Of a stretch of DNA of 64,000 bases, positions 36,906 to 47,939 are shown one piece after another. Position 1 is the stretch's first letter. Every line of letters begins with the position of its first letter. The position numbers and the translations under genes are program-made. The stretch spans positions 1 through 64,000 of the forward strand of contig VZRR01006735.1 in NCBI GenBank assembly GCA_013398015.1. The letters run 5' to 3'. The stretch is from Oreocharis arfaki (lineage: Eukaryota > Chordata > Aves > Passeriformes > Paramythiidae). The notes under the pieces were generated by a model that was not told the origin of the DNA, ran no database searches, and worked only from the letters and a program-made list of their open reading frames with translations.

Positions 36906-39900
36906 CTGCACTACACTAAATGGGACATGGAATGGCAAAAAAAAACCCAGAGAGAGCAGCTGTTCCTCAAGAGTTTTGTCATGTTTTCCATGGGACCACC
37001 ACGATGGCAAATTCCAGCAGGAGATGTGACACTGCAGGTGAAATGCACAGTCCAGTGTGTGGCTGCTCCTGCAGGAGTGCGTGGAGGCGCCTGGACGAGC
37101 AGAAAAAGCTGCAAAGTTGGATAAGAAGCTGCAGGAAAACATAAAAATCCATATAAAAATCAGAACTCTTTCCCTGAGACATCAGTAAATAGACTCCGGG
37201 GGAGAACAATGTCGCTGTGGAACAACATCTGTTCCAGCTTTGCTGAGAACTCCCTGCTCTCCTTGTTTTACCAAGCATCATGTTCCCAGCCACTCATCCA
37301 CAAGTGTGCCTCCCTGTGCCTCTGAGAAGGATGTTGCATTCCTTGGGGATGAGATCACTCCAGGACCGGTCCAAGGGAGAGGACTTTGTAGATGAAGGAT
37401 GCAGTTCGGAGATGTTTTGCTGTCCTGGAGCAACTCAAGGTGAGTCACCACATCCTTCAGGAGCTTGTCCTTTCTTGGTAGAGCAGAGATAGACCTTTTT
37501 TTGGTCTTCTTTAAGTTTTTGAGGGTTTTTTTTTTTGCTGCACTTTGCACAGGGAAGAGGTGGATTATAGCTGGGAACACAGTAAATAAAAGAATAAAAT
37601 AAGGAGCTCATGAGGGAAAGAAAAGGGAAATTTAGCAAACGTGACTTTGGGCACTGAGAGACACTCACTGGACCGAAGATTTTTCAAATTGGCATTGCTA
37701 TCAAAAGCAGTAGAAGTAGCAAAAGCTCATATTGGTAATGAATTTTTTATTCTTGAATTAGAATAATTCAAGGGGCTGCTGGAATGTGCCATAAAATGAG
37801 ACAGGACAGAAACCTGCAGTGCCACCAAGGGTAAACTGGTGCACTGAACAGGTCACTTCAACCTGGCTGTGCTGGGTGGGTGCATGAAAAAAAAGAAATC
37901 AAACCTCTGGACAACAATTAATGGGCAAAACCCTGGTGCAGAACCTCTGTCACTGCCAAAACATCCCATCTCTATGGGGTCACACCACAGGTGAGGCAGT
38001 CACCACCTGTCTGCCACCTTCTCCTGGGCTGCAGGAGAGGGCTGGAGCATTTTGTGACAGCTTTTCAGGGACGTGCACTTCAGGAACAGGGAGACAGAGC
38101 CGTCTGCTGGCTCAGCTGGGCCCCAGACAAGGCCCGGCCCTCTGGAAAAACTGAATGAACATCCAGTGCCTTGCTTTAGGAATATGCTTCTCCTCGCAGC
38201 CCATCCATATCACAAAGTGATTTTTCAGCCCATCTGTTTAGGGATTAGGCATTGCTGCTGATACAAAGGGCTCTGCCAAAACTGTGAACCGAGTGCCTCG
38301 GTGTGGACAGACCTTTCCTGAATTTCACCACGATTTCCTTCTGTCCTAAAGCTCCCTTGATCGAATTACTTGGTGCTTCCAGTCCTGCAGCTCAGGAAGG
38401 TGCAGACTGCGCTGCACCATCACCAGATGTGAGTTCCCAGGGTGTGACAGACTGTGGGGACACAAAAACCATTCCTCTCCCCGTGCCTGCCCGTGATCTC
38501 GCCAGGGGTGGTGGGAGAATGATCTCCCTGAGACATCAGCTGTGTCCTGCTGCACAGGAGAATGGAGCACGCGGCTCTCTGGAGTTCAGGGAGCAAAGGG
38601 GATGGAGCATCCCCTGAGGGAGAACCAGCACATCGCCCAGAGACACTCCCTGAATAGGCTCAGCTGACAAGGAGCACGGCCTGTCCCTGCAGGAAAAGCT
38701 TTTCCGGGGCTGGGAGGATACCCGTGTAGGGCAAACAGTTCATAACAAAGTGTCAGTAGCTCACATCCACGGATCCTGGGGTTTGCAGCATGGAGAGCAC
38801 TTCATTCCCTTCGTGCTGATCTTTTCCATCTGCTCTTTACTGCCTGCGAGGTATTCCCACGTGGAAAGCAGCTCGAGCCTGCCGTTTCCAAGCCTCTTCC
38901 AAAAATTATGTCAAGCACGAGCGTTTTATCATTAAGGGCACTAATTCTTTGCACATACACGAAATTTGTCTTCTGATTATCCCCAGCTTGTGTTACAGTG
39001 CATTTTGTAGGCACTCATCCAAAGGTTTTTACCTTCAGTCAGATATATGACCTGCTGTTTTGGAGAGGCTGGTCCAAAGCCTATTAGACCAGGGCAAACC
39101 TTTATGCTGGTTTAGCAGGGTTTGGATCAGTCCCTAAAGGCATCACACATGATCTGAATTATCAGAAGCTGATCCCAGGCGGTTGCAAGTAGGCAGAGAT
39201 CAGCTTGCCAAGGTATCTGAAGAAGCTGGATCAGGTTGTTTTCAAATCATCTGATGAGAATTAGCTCAACTTAATCAAATCACAAGGCAGTTGGAAATTC
39301 AGTCTAGACTGGATGGAATAGGGTTATGGGCTGGATGGAAAGCTAAATGTATTAGAAGAAAAACAAGCAAACACAAACAAACAAAAAAGAGAATTCATTA
39401 GCTGGAAAACGCAACTAAACAAGTTTCTGACCAGAAACCAGGTGTGTATTTTTCCCATTTGCCTTAAGTGACGTATTTTCAGCTACGCAGAGCTTTTACT
39501 TGACACTGAATGTCTTTTCAAAGGAGATCCTTTACACATTCACTTCATCCTTACTGGCTTTACAACCTCTGATTTGCACAATCGTATCCAGTTTGATCAC
39601 GATTATTTCTTTTTAGGTTAAAGTGTTCAACTTACAAAAATCTGAAGACAGAGGGTGTCAAATAGGTAAAGCTCCTGTTTCTAGAAGACCAAAGCTTTCC
39701 TGGAAGCAGCCAAGTGCATGCAGAACCTTGGCACGGCACAAGTGGAGCCAGGCACTTTGTCAGATGAAACCACTGATGGGTCTCACTCCAGTAACAGCTT
39801 ATAAGAACCCTCACCCAATTAATATTTCCCCATGAAATTTAGCCCATCTGAGGGGCAGGTGATTGCCTAGATGAGTTCATCATGTCCAAATCATCCTGCC

Positions 39901-40702
39901 TCAGTATAATTTCCTTTTATTCCAAATGACTGTGATTACTGCCATGTCTTTCATCCTGCCTGCTCCACTTTTGCTCCCTGTGTCACCAGATATCTGTTGG
40001 AATAGGGTGGCTTGCCATGCATTCCTGCCCTTTTTATAGGGAATTTAAAAGAATTACAGCGGGGTCATCTCTACCCTGAAGCAATATTTAAAAGGTATCG
40101 GGTTTTAATTCCTTCATCTTCCCACCTTCCTCGACCCTGAACGCCAGACCCAAATTTCCTGTGTAATTTGTGGCCCGTTGATTTATACTGCACAGCCACA
40201 TCTCTGCTATACCAGTTAAATCAGCTCACCTCTTGCCAAGTTAAATATGAGAGTTTTTCCCATGTTTAGTGGTGAACTCCTGGAATCAGCACAGAGCCAT
40301 GTGGCATTTGATGGCTGTTGGATGCTTTGCTCCTTGTCCCACTCTGGTGAAGCCCTACTTGGAGAGGTGCCTCCCTCTTCTTATTCTTTATTGTTCTGGC
40401 CACTGGAAATTCAATACTTCCCCACAAACCCTTCTCATCTACATCCTCCCAAACCTTACAGCCACCTACAGTGCTTGTGGTATGAAATCAATCCTCAGAT
40501 GTTTTCCCAGGCAACCGGTGGGTTCTTCGCTTTGGCTGCGTTCCCTCAGAATCCATTCTGAGGTGACCGAGGCAGGGAAATGACAGGGAGCAGGACTGCA
40601 AGAGCGATCCTTTGGGTCATGCCATCAAATATCCTGCCTCTGGAAGTGACCAAAGCCTCTACAGGCCTGGGGAAGAGTATGAGATTTGTACAGCCTCCCC
40701 TA
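36906..40702. other. unassigned noncoding sequence
   Basis: About 3.8 kb without CR1. Positions 38740-39620 are unique AT-rich sequence, including an A-rich 'caaacaaacaaa' stretch near 39360-39390. Short frames only; no exon supported. Confidence 0.45.
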
Positions 40703-40792
40703 AGAATCACAGGACTTTAAGGGTTGGAAGGGAATTTTAACACCATCCCTCCCTGCCATGAGCAGGGACTCCTCCCTCTAGACCAGGTTGGA
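40703..40792 (-). repeat. CR1 LINE fragment, diverged
   Basis: Antisense CR1 tail: 'agaatcacaggactttaagg', 'gttggaagggaattttaaca', 'ccctgccatgagcagggact' and 'cctctagaccaggttggag', where it stops. Confidence 0.85.
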
Positions 40793-41391
40793 GCTACTCA
40801 GCTCCCAAAAATCTGCAGATCAGGGACTTTCTGAGCCAGACATGGCTGCCTGTAGTTCCCTTTGGAGGGTTTCTGCTCCTGTGGTCCTCCAGCACCCTGT
40901 CTGCAACCTGGTCTTGGAACCTGAGTCCCCCTCTCCAGGCTGGCGATGGCGAGAGGTGGAAAAGCTCTTCACCATTCCGCTCTTCATTTACAGATTGCCC
41001 AAAATTCGTGCCCTCTCCATCAATCCTCCTTTCCACAGCGAACTCCCAAGCGTCTAATAAAGTTAAATCACATCCATTCTTCACCACCAGGCATCCACAC
41101 GCACTGGCAGCCCCCCACTCCTGCATTTCAGAGGAAGCTGCTATAAATGGACTTCCTTCCTTCTCCCCGCTCTTCCCTCCTCCAGCTCTCCCCATGCCTT
41201 GCAATGGCCGGCCCCACCCCTGCAGGCTTTCTGCAGGAAATCCGAGCTTCCCTGCTCTCCGTGCGAGGCCCGAGGCACTTCTGTCTCTCCCCTGCCTTTT
41301 GACCATCTGTGTGCAGCCAGCAGCAGGAGTGCCACGCACTCACTCGCTCTCCCACCAACTCACCCTCAGCCCCTACCATCTGGAGATGATC

Positions 41392-41466
41392 TGTTTGTCT
41401 ATTTAGACTCCAAGCTCTCCAGGGCAGGAACTGTCTCTAATTGCATGTTTGTACCGTACCTACAGC
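41392..41466 (+). repeat. ancient MIR/L2-like repeat, 3' end
   Basis: The sequence 'gtctatttagactccaagct', 'ctccagggcaggaactgtct' and 'catgtttgtaccgtaccta' follows the order of a widespread amniote repeat tail ('attgtaagctctttggggca', 'gggactgtct', 'tttgtacagcgccta'). I recall this from turtle and reptile genomes and relate it to MIR/L2-type 3' ends. About 75 bp remain; exact family is uncertain. Confidence 0.55.
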
Positions 41467-42179
41467 TGCGTTGGACTGAATACACCCACTGTCATCTTCT
41501 CTTGGAAACTCGGCTCCTCCTGGGAGTGTCCAGCACTGAAAAGTAAGACCACTTGGAAATCCAAGTTGCTGCAGGCACATGCCAGAGTTCCTTGGTTGCA
41601 CTTACATTAGACCACAGAAAAATTCTTCCAGTGGCTGCAATAATCATCCAGCCCAATTTTTTACTGCCAAGCTGACAAAAAAGGACTTAAAAGCAGCGAG
41701 GATGTTGCTTAGCATGGTGGAGCTCACATCTGGCTGAAGCTCCAAATGTGCCTAAAAAATGTTGTATTTCACCAGGGAAATGCCTGAGGAGCCCAGATTT
41801 GCCTGTGCCTTGTTTGGTGACCTCTGGCTGATGCCACCAGGGAGCCAGGTGGAGAGGAGGAGCCTCCCAGCCAGATTTTGCAGCCTGAATTTATTTCATC
41901 CTCACTCCAGCACAGCAGGATGACCTCGTGTGTTCATACCTGCTGCTCGCTGCCTCCCCGCTTCTGGAGGATGAAGACCTAAGGTGCTTTTGCTCATAAA
42001 AAGTACAAAAATGGATTGGTTTTCTCCCCTTGCTATTTAACAGCTTTAATTAAAAACCTTCTGTAACTGAGTTTAGGCCTCTGAGCTCCGGTCTTTTCAC
42101 AGCACCCCTTGTAACACATTTTTCAAGCTCTGTATTTTCACTGAAACAGGGCAGGTGGAAGAAAACAGAGGTGTTATCA

Positions 42180-42205
42180 CAAAAAAAAAAGAAAAAAAAA
42201 AAAAG
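42180..42205. repeat. A-rich tract
   Basis: About 25 bp of A broken by single G residues. Together with tracts at 42660, 42845 and 42959 it makes this kilobase unusually A-rich on the plus strand. Confidence 0.88.
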
Positions 42206-42659
42206 GTGTAGAACAAAGGAAAGAAAGAAGCTTAATAAAGTTTGCAGTCTGATCCAAGAGGAAGGATGAATGTACCAGCACAGCAAGCCTCCGGCAGATG
42301 GTGTAAAGTATCTCGATTCAATAATACAATAAAATTAAAAAGTGCATCTATATATTTTCCCATTTGGTTCACTCCGGAACACCATTTCTGCTTGTTTTGG
42401 CTGCTTTTTATTCCTGCCTTTGAGTGTAAAGGAACGGTAAGGAAGTTTATGAATGAGGTCCTGCTCACATTCCAGACTCTGCTATGTACACGGGCTGTTT
42501 TCTGCCGGGATCCTGGGATGAGGTCATTCCAAAACCACCTAGTTTGCCCAGTGTGCTCACTCAAAAAAGATTCAAATGGACAGATTTGCACTTTCTGCAA
42601 TGCAAACACGCATACGGTAGTTTTCCTGCGTGCCAGCATCCGCCAAACTCGTGGAAATT

Positions 42660-42692
42660 TAAAAAAAAAAGAAAGAAGAAAGGGAAAAAAAC
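42660..42692. repeat. A-rich tract
   Basis: A run of about 11 A followed by purine-rich 'gaaagaagaaagggaaaaaa'. Simple sequence; no retrocopy body recognised upstream. Confidence 0.8.
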
Positions 42693-42844
42693 ACCCAACA
42701 AAAAAGCCCTTTTCCAGCTACCAAAGGCTGTTTATGAAATCAGCTTGATCAGCTCAGGAATGAGCTGAGATAATGTTTATCCACACAAACACTGAAGATC
42801 ATGCAACTATCTTAACATGCCAAGCTAAGATAACTACTCGGCTG

Positions 42845-42865
42845 CAAAAAAAAAAAAAAAAAGAA
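42845..42865. repeat. poly-A tract
   Basis: About 17 consecutive A residues. Another run of about 14 A lies at 42959-42972. Confidence 0.85.
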
Positions 42866-43534
42866 GAGGTTAGAACAACAGGAAATTACTCATTTACTAC
42901 CAGTTGCTCAGGTATTTTAAAGAGCTCCCAGAACATTTGCTTTTGTGTACCTAAGAGGAAAAAAAAAAAAAGCCACTGATGGTGGGGGAAAGCCCAGATG
43001 GGTAACATAAAAGTGACTTTCCTTGCTGAAAGAGCAAAGACAGGAGAAGGGGGTTGTGACAAGAGGATATAAAATACCCTGCAATTCATCAGCAAGGAGA
43101 ATCAAACTCTGCCGGAGCAATCGGCATTCCTGGGGATTATGGAAAGGATTACGGTGAGTTGTTAGCAGGGCGAGGGAGCCACTGAAAGATGGGCTTTCCT
43201 CCTGCCCTGAAATAAATGGGACAATTAAGGCTTTGGGAAAGTTAATGAGGTTTTTTGTTTTTTGTTTTTTTCTCGTATTTTCAGAGCAGCTGACCAGCCC
43301 GTGTGGAGGAAAAGCCATTTATTGAGGAGGAAAGAAAAATAGGCGGTGAAAATAAAAATGTTTGCATTCCCCCAAAATATACTTCAAGCTTTCCGAGGGG
43401 GAAATCAATTATCCACAAGGCCGTCCTGCTGTCGGGGAGAAAAATCTAAGGCATTTTCCAGCTCGGCTGCCCTGGGTTAGCTGATCTCTCTGTCAGATGG
43501 GTCTCATCACCGCGGCATTCGGTGCCTCCGACTC

Positions 43535-43640
43535 TTTCATGTGTTTAATCTCACAACCCACCTGTGAGAAGAGGAATTACAGTGAGGGAGCTGAGGAAAG
43601 AGCCCAGACTTTTAAAGGGATTTAGCTGCCCAATTACCTG
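43535..43640 (-). repeat. ancient MIR/L2-like repeat fragment
   Basis: 'tttaatctcacaacccacct', 'gtgagaagaggaattacag' and 'gagggagctgaggaaagagc' follow the order of the amniote MIR/L2-type motif 'tcctcacaacaccctgtgag', 'attttacagatg', 'ggaaactgaggcacagag'. This lies in the opposite sense to the fragment at 50990. Divergence is high, so family assignment is tentative. Confidence 0.45.
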
Positions 43641-44309
43641 GCTCAGGGTTAGGCTGGAAATCCCCAGGAGAGAAGGATGTTGCACCTGGCTCTGCCAAGC
43701 CCCGGCTCAGTGCAGTTCTCAGTAGCAATGCCCACTTGGACCTAGGACAAAGGGAGAGCTCAGTGCCCCCGTGAATGAGCCATTGTTTCTCCCTTGATTA
43801 TTGTTGAGAAACATTTTGAGGCCGAAAGGAAATAAATAAATAATCGGGGCCTGAGTTCAGAGCACGAAGAGCAGCTCTTTCTCCCGAGGCCGAGCAGGGT
43901 CTCACAGCAGTGGTGCTTTTGTTTATTCCCAGGAAAACGATTTACAATTAACCTGCAAGTGCCATGAAGAGGTAGAGCTCCTCTCCTGGGTCATGATTTT
44001 GCAGCCTTCTCCCGCACCAACATCCCTCACTAGTCACCCACCCTCGGTAGAATCCTGCCAAGAGGGTCAGCAGAGAACATGTGCAAAAAACCATATTCGT
44101 CTTTCTCCATGGGTGAATCCCTGTTGGACACATGCAAAAAGCCACCGTGATCAGTTCTGGCTTCAGCAGAGGAGTTTCAGCTGTGTGAGAGCCCAGGGTC
44201 ACACCGTGTCTCTGCAGGTCTGGCAGCGGGTAGGACAGGTGGACTTTCTCTGTGATCCCTCCTTTTGTAGGGTGATTGTGGTAAAAGATGCAAGCAGAAA
44301 AGGACAGGT

Positions 44310-44341
44310 GACAAATAGCAGAGATGACGAATAGCAGAGAG
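44310..44341. repeat. 16-bp imperfect tandem duplication
   Basis: Two adjacent units (gacaaatagcagagat and gacgaatagcagagag) with two differences. It ends 15 bp before the first copy of the 136-bp direct repeat. Confidence 0.85.
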
Positions 44342-44356
44342 CTCTTGGCACCTTTT

Positions 44357-44492
44357 GAGCTCACGCCCAAAATCTACACATCTGCGATGGTCCTGAATCA
44401 TGTACCAGATAATTCCTGCTTGGGAACTGTGGAAAAATTGCTCTTTTACATAAGCTCTTTATTTCCCACCCTTATTAGATAAGGTTTTGGGT
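44357..44492 (+). repeat. 136-bp perfect direct repeat, copy 1
   Basis: Every base matches positions 45755-45890 by direct reading. The match starts at 'gagctcacgcccaaaatc' and ends at 'aaggttttgggt'. Sequence before and after differs at once, so both edges are sharp. The unit is not CR1 and I recognise no repeat family. It contains 'agataagg' (44477-44484), a GATA-factor consensus, and a second GATA core at about 44405-44414. Possible readings are a recent local duplication, a low-copy repeat, or an assembly duplication. Confidence 0.97.
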
Positions 44493-45164
44493 GCGCTTGC
44501 TTGAGTGTGAAGATGTATGTTTGATTTTAATTGTTATAGATCATGACTCATTCATCTCAGAGTCTCCACCTATTTTTTTCTCTGCCATGGCTTGACCCAG
44601 GAAACGCATTTCATCCTTCAGGAGTTCTGAGGCAATATCACAGCATTCTCTAGATCCTGCTTTATAAGTCAGCTTTCCCTGTGAAGGGCTGCCATGGGTG
44701 GTGCATTTTGACTTCTTGCCACTGATAGCTTTGCTATCAGCTTCCGGCGAGCCATAAACCCCCCTCCAAACTCCCTCACTGTGCAAATCTGCCTGACACA
44801 GAGCAGTCAGTGCCTTGTAAATCCACCCTGGTACTGAGGCAGCTCCCTCCCCGTGCCCTGTTTCTTATTAAAGAGATATCCATCGGCCGCTCGCACGTGC
44901 TGTGTTCCATAGCCAGGTATCCAGGCAACCCATTCAAAACTTGCCCGAGTCAATGGAAAGAGGCTGCTGCCCCTGCACCACCACGGGCTTTAAAATGAGG
45001 CTGAGCTCTTTGTTAGGAAGCAGCAGGATTCTCCATGCCGTGCCAGCCAGGCAGGTGCATGGAGCAGGGACTGAAGAGGAAAAGCTTCGAGGAAGGATGG
45101 AACGAGGGGGAATGGTTTTGAAGTGAAAGAGGGGAGAGTCAGATAGGTATAAAAAGAAGATTTA

Positions 45165-45350
45165 TGAAATCAGGATGGTGAGGTCCTGGCAGAGAGGGGT
45201 GGTGGATGCCCCATTGCTGGAAACTAAACGTTTAATGTGAGGTTGGATGGGGCTCAGGGGAACTTGTTCTAGTGGAAGAAGTCCCTGCTCGTTGCGGATG
45301 AGAAGGCCTTTAAAGCTCCCTTCCAACCCATTCTGTGATCCTACAGTTTG
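45165..45350 (+). repeat. CR1 LINE fragment, 3' end
   Basis: Sense CR1 tail, diverged at its 5' side: 'gtggtggatgccccattgct', 'aatgtgaggttggatggggc', 'gaacttgttctagtggaaga'. It ends 'cttccaacccattctgtgat' plus 'cctacag'. It lies between the two copies of the 136-bp repeat and belongs to neither. Confidence 0.88.
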
Positions 45351-45754
45351 AAAATTCCAGCAGGCCGGAGTAGCCAGTCCACCTGAGTCCACGTGGCTGC
45401 TGTTCCCAGTGGGATGTCTCCCAGTTTGCCCATCGTGAGCAGATCTGACCCGCAGCCGGGCCGGGCGCTGCCGTGCGCTGCCTCCGCCGGCTCCCCGAGC
45501 CAGGCCGAGCGGAGAGGTGGAGTTTGAGACAATCGGCACCCGCCTGCCAGCTGAAGTGCAAAGCCTAATTGAAGAAAGCTGTTCTTTCATCCCCACAAAG
45601 CATAAACAGGCAGTGTTATGGTGACAAAGTTTCCAGCAGCTCCGTAGCTGCCGCTCCGAGCGCTCGCGTACATCCATGCTGAAAGCAGAGAAAAAGGAAA
45701 GGCGACGTCCTCGTGTTTGCAAATCTCCTCTGGCTGGTTCCAGAATGGGTTTGG
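45351..45754. promoter_or_regulatory. CpG-dense segment between the repeat copies
   Basis: Positions about 45449-45715 hold about 22 CpGs by hand count. There are two clusters: 'gcagccgggccgggcgctgc' onward, and 'gccgctccgagcgctcgcg'. An AT-richer segment with no CpG separates them (about 45550-45630). This resembles a small CpG island or conserved regulatory segment. No coding frame is recognisable; a minus-strand frame crossing it is partly CR1-derived. Confidence 0.35.
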
Positions 45755-45890
45755 GAGCTCACGCCCAAAATCTACACATCTGCGATGGTCCTGAATCATG
45801 TACCAGATAATTCCTGCTTGGGAACTGTGGAAAAATTGCTCTTTTACATAAGCTCTTTATTTCCCACCCTTATTAGATAAGGTTTTGGGT
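45755..45890 (+). repeat. 136-bp perfect direct repeat, copy 2
   Basis: Identical to 44357-44492 and in the same orientation, 1398 bp downstream start to start. The left flank ends 'cagaatgggtttgg' and the right flank begins 'tgtttttctt'. The string GGG-TT occurs on both sides of this copy, compatible with microhomology at the junction and with copy 2 being the inserted one. That direction is inference. It carries the same GATA-type strings at corresponding positions. Confidence 0.97.
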
Positions 45891-46765
45891 TGTTTTTCTT
45901 TTTTCAAAACTTCTGCTGCTTTCTCCTCTTTCCTGATGGCTCCATGGACACCGTGCCTTGGCCAAAGCAATGCTCTTTACTTTGCAGTCACAGATTGTCC
46001 CCTCAACAAGGGAGATTTCCCCGAACACCACCCCAAGGCGCCCATGGCGCCATTTCCCCATTAAGCGGACCTGATCCGGCGAGGATCTGCTTTGACACTG
46101 GGATGCAGGAACCACCCTGAGGGGCTTTGTGTGACCATCCAAAACTCTATTTTTGGGTTTGGTGAGTGCTGGGAGGAGTGGCAGAAGGTTAGGCTTTTCC
46201 CATCACCTTCCTGCCAGAGATACTCCCGGCCCCGACACTCTCCGCTGTTGGCTGCTCATCACAAGGCCCCCTGTCAAAACCAGGATGGCTGATGAGCTAC
46301 GAACAAGCTCACAGTTAGATAATAGATGAAAGAGCCTCAAGATAAATTAGGTGCCTCCAGAAAACCTGGCCAAATGTGTTTAAAACAGGAGATCCAACAC
46401 CATTAATTCTCATCAAGCAGCTTTAAAAAAAAGGCAACCCGGCACTTGACTTATGCTTAGAAAACGTTATCTTCCCTTTTAACAGGGGTTTTATAGTGTA
46501 TTTTGAGAAGATGACAAACAATAGGGTTATTTTGAAGTCATGCCAAACACTACATTCGCTGGAGGAGAAGAACAATGTTACCTCCTATCTGTCAACTGAC
46601 CCTGCAGCCATTAAGCCATTTCACCAACAAACAATATTAATAAAAAAAAAGGGGAAAGTGATGTTCTTAACTTCCTTACAGCCAGAACTTGGGAAATGTC
46701 TTTGAATGAGATATTTGTTCCTTTCAGGATAGATCGTTTTGTCAAAAGTGAAACTTTTTAGAAGA
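45891..46765. other. unassigned noncoding sequence
   Basis: Nothing recognised. It opens with a T-rich segment (45891-45905). The segment about 46060-46085 keeps a few CpGs. Confidence 0.45.
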
Positions 46766-47053
46766 GAGCTGGGAGAGGGACTTTAGACAAGGGCCTGGAG
46801 TGACAGGACAAGGAGGAATGGATTCCCACTGCCACGGGGCAGGGTCAGATGGGGTATTGGGAAGAAATTCTCAGCTGTGAGGCCCTGGCACAGGGTGCCC
46901 AGAGAAGCTGTGGCTGCCCCTGCATCCCTGGAATATTCCAGGCCAGGTTGGACAGGGCTTGGAGCAGTGTGGGATAGTGAAAGGTGTCCCTGCCCATGGC
47001 AGGGGTTTGAAATAAATTGGTCTTTAAGGTCTCTCCCAACTCAAACCATTCGA
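46766..47053 (+). repeat. CR1 LINE fragment, 3' UTR
   Basis: About 290 bp sense: 'gctgggagagggactttaga', 'caaggaggaatggattccca', 'cagagaagctgtggctgccc', 'gcctggcatttc'-type modules in diverged form, then 'gtgtccctgcccatggcagg'. It ends 'caactcaaaccattcgatta', with the octamers lost. It extends further 5' than most copies here. Noncoding. Confidence 0.94.
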
Positions 47054-47240
47054 TTAAAGCTTCTCAGGTAAAAAAATAAACCCAAAAGAAGCATTCCCAT
47101 AATTCCCATGGACTGTGCTGCAAAGGTCAAGGCTTCATTTGGGCTTTTTTTCCTCCTCCCAGTGCTCAGTTTCTATGTCATGTAAAATTCAAATGAAATG
47201 GGTGAGCTCTGAGCCACCATTCAATGCTTGGGGAGTTGGG

Positions 47241-47359
47241 ATAATTTAAAGCTTTTGGACCAGGGACCGTATTTTTTGCTTTGTGTCACTTCAGACCCTC
47301 TGACTTGCCACTGTCACACGAATAAATGTATAGCAAATAATAATAATAACAACAATAAG
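47241..47359 (+). repeat. ancient MIR/L2-like repeat with AATA tail
   Basis: 'aatttaaagcttttggacca', 'gggaccgtattttttgcttt' and 'gtgt' match the order of the same amniote tail seen at 41392. The fragment ends in 'aaataataataataacaaca', resembling that repeat's A/T-rich 3' tail. The middle is highly diverged. Confidence 0.5.
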
Positions 47360-47939
47360 TACATAACATGTTTTCACCAGTGGCAATCTTTCCCAAATTG
47401 TCCCCAGTCACAAACAGAGAAAAAAAATATATAACGAGGACAGAAACAGCCATTTCACTTGAACAATTGGCAAAATGAGCCCCTGCTCACAAAGAATCCA
47501 GCCAGAAAGACTGGGAGGTGTCTTATCGCTAAAAATGCTCTATCTACCCCTTCAGAATATAGCAACAAACTCATCTGAATATTTTCAAGGAGCAAATTCC
47601 TTGTGTCCTCTCATAATTGGGATAAGCTTGTTCTCACAAGACACCTCTGGGTGCATTTGGGCTGCGCTCACCAAAATGCCGAAGAATAAGGTCCCAAAAT
47701 CAAAGGAGCGACTGGCACAGGTGAAATTGGAGGCGCCTGAGGCAGCGGAATTAGGAGCTGGTAACAGCCACCACGCCCAAACAGAGACCAAACCGCACTT
47801 GTAATGCAAATTTGGGTGATAACGATGCTGTTTCATCTTTACTGTCATCTTGGGGGCTCAGACCGCAAACCCGAACGCATGGTGAAGATGGGGGAAAAGC
47901 GGCTTCTCCTGGCCCCGATCCGCTGTCTTTTCTCCACTC

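Larger units (their letters stand above)
40793..45164. other. unassigned noncoding sequence with old repeats and A tracts
   Basis: A mosaic of unique AT-rich DNA (about 42040-43420), three A tracts, two fragments of an older SINE/LINE-type repeat, and the first copy of the 136-bp direct repeat (all listed separately). A 168-codon frame at 42242-42748 ends in a lysine run made by the A tract and has no domain I know. Confidence 0.45.

Noticed and set aside
45739..45755. 'ccagaatgggtttggg' as a CR1 3' end interrupted by the 136-bp unit
   Set aside because: The match is only about 15 bp, and the sequence after the unit (tgtttttctt) does not continue as CR1 (ggaaggg).
44357..45890. The two 136-bp copies as LTRs of a small retroelement
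   Set aside because: The unit starts with GAG and ends with GGT, not TG...CA. The interior has an unrelated CR1 copy and a CpG-rich segment and no retroviral-type coding.
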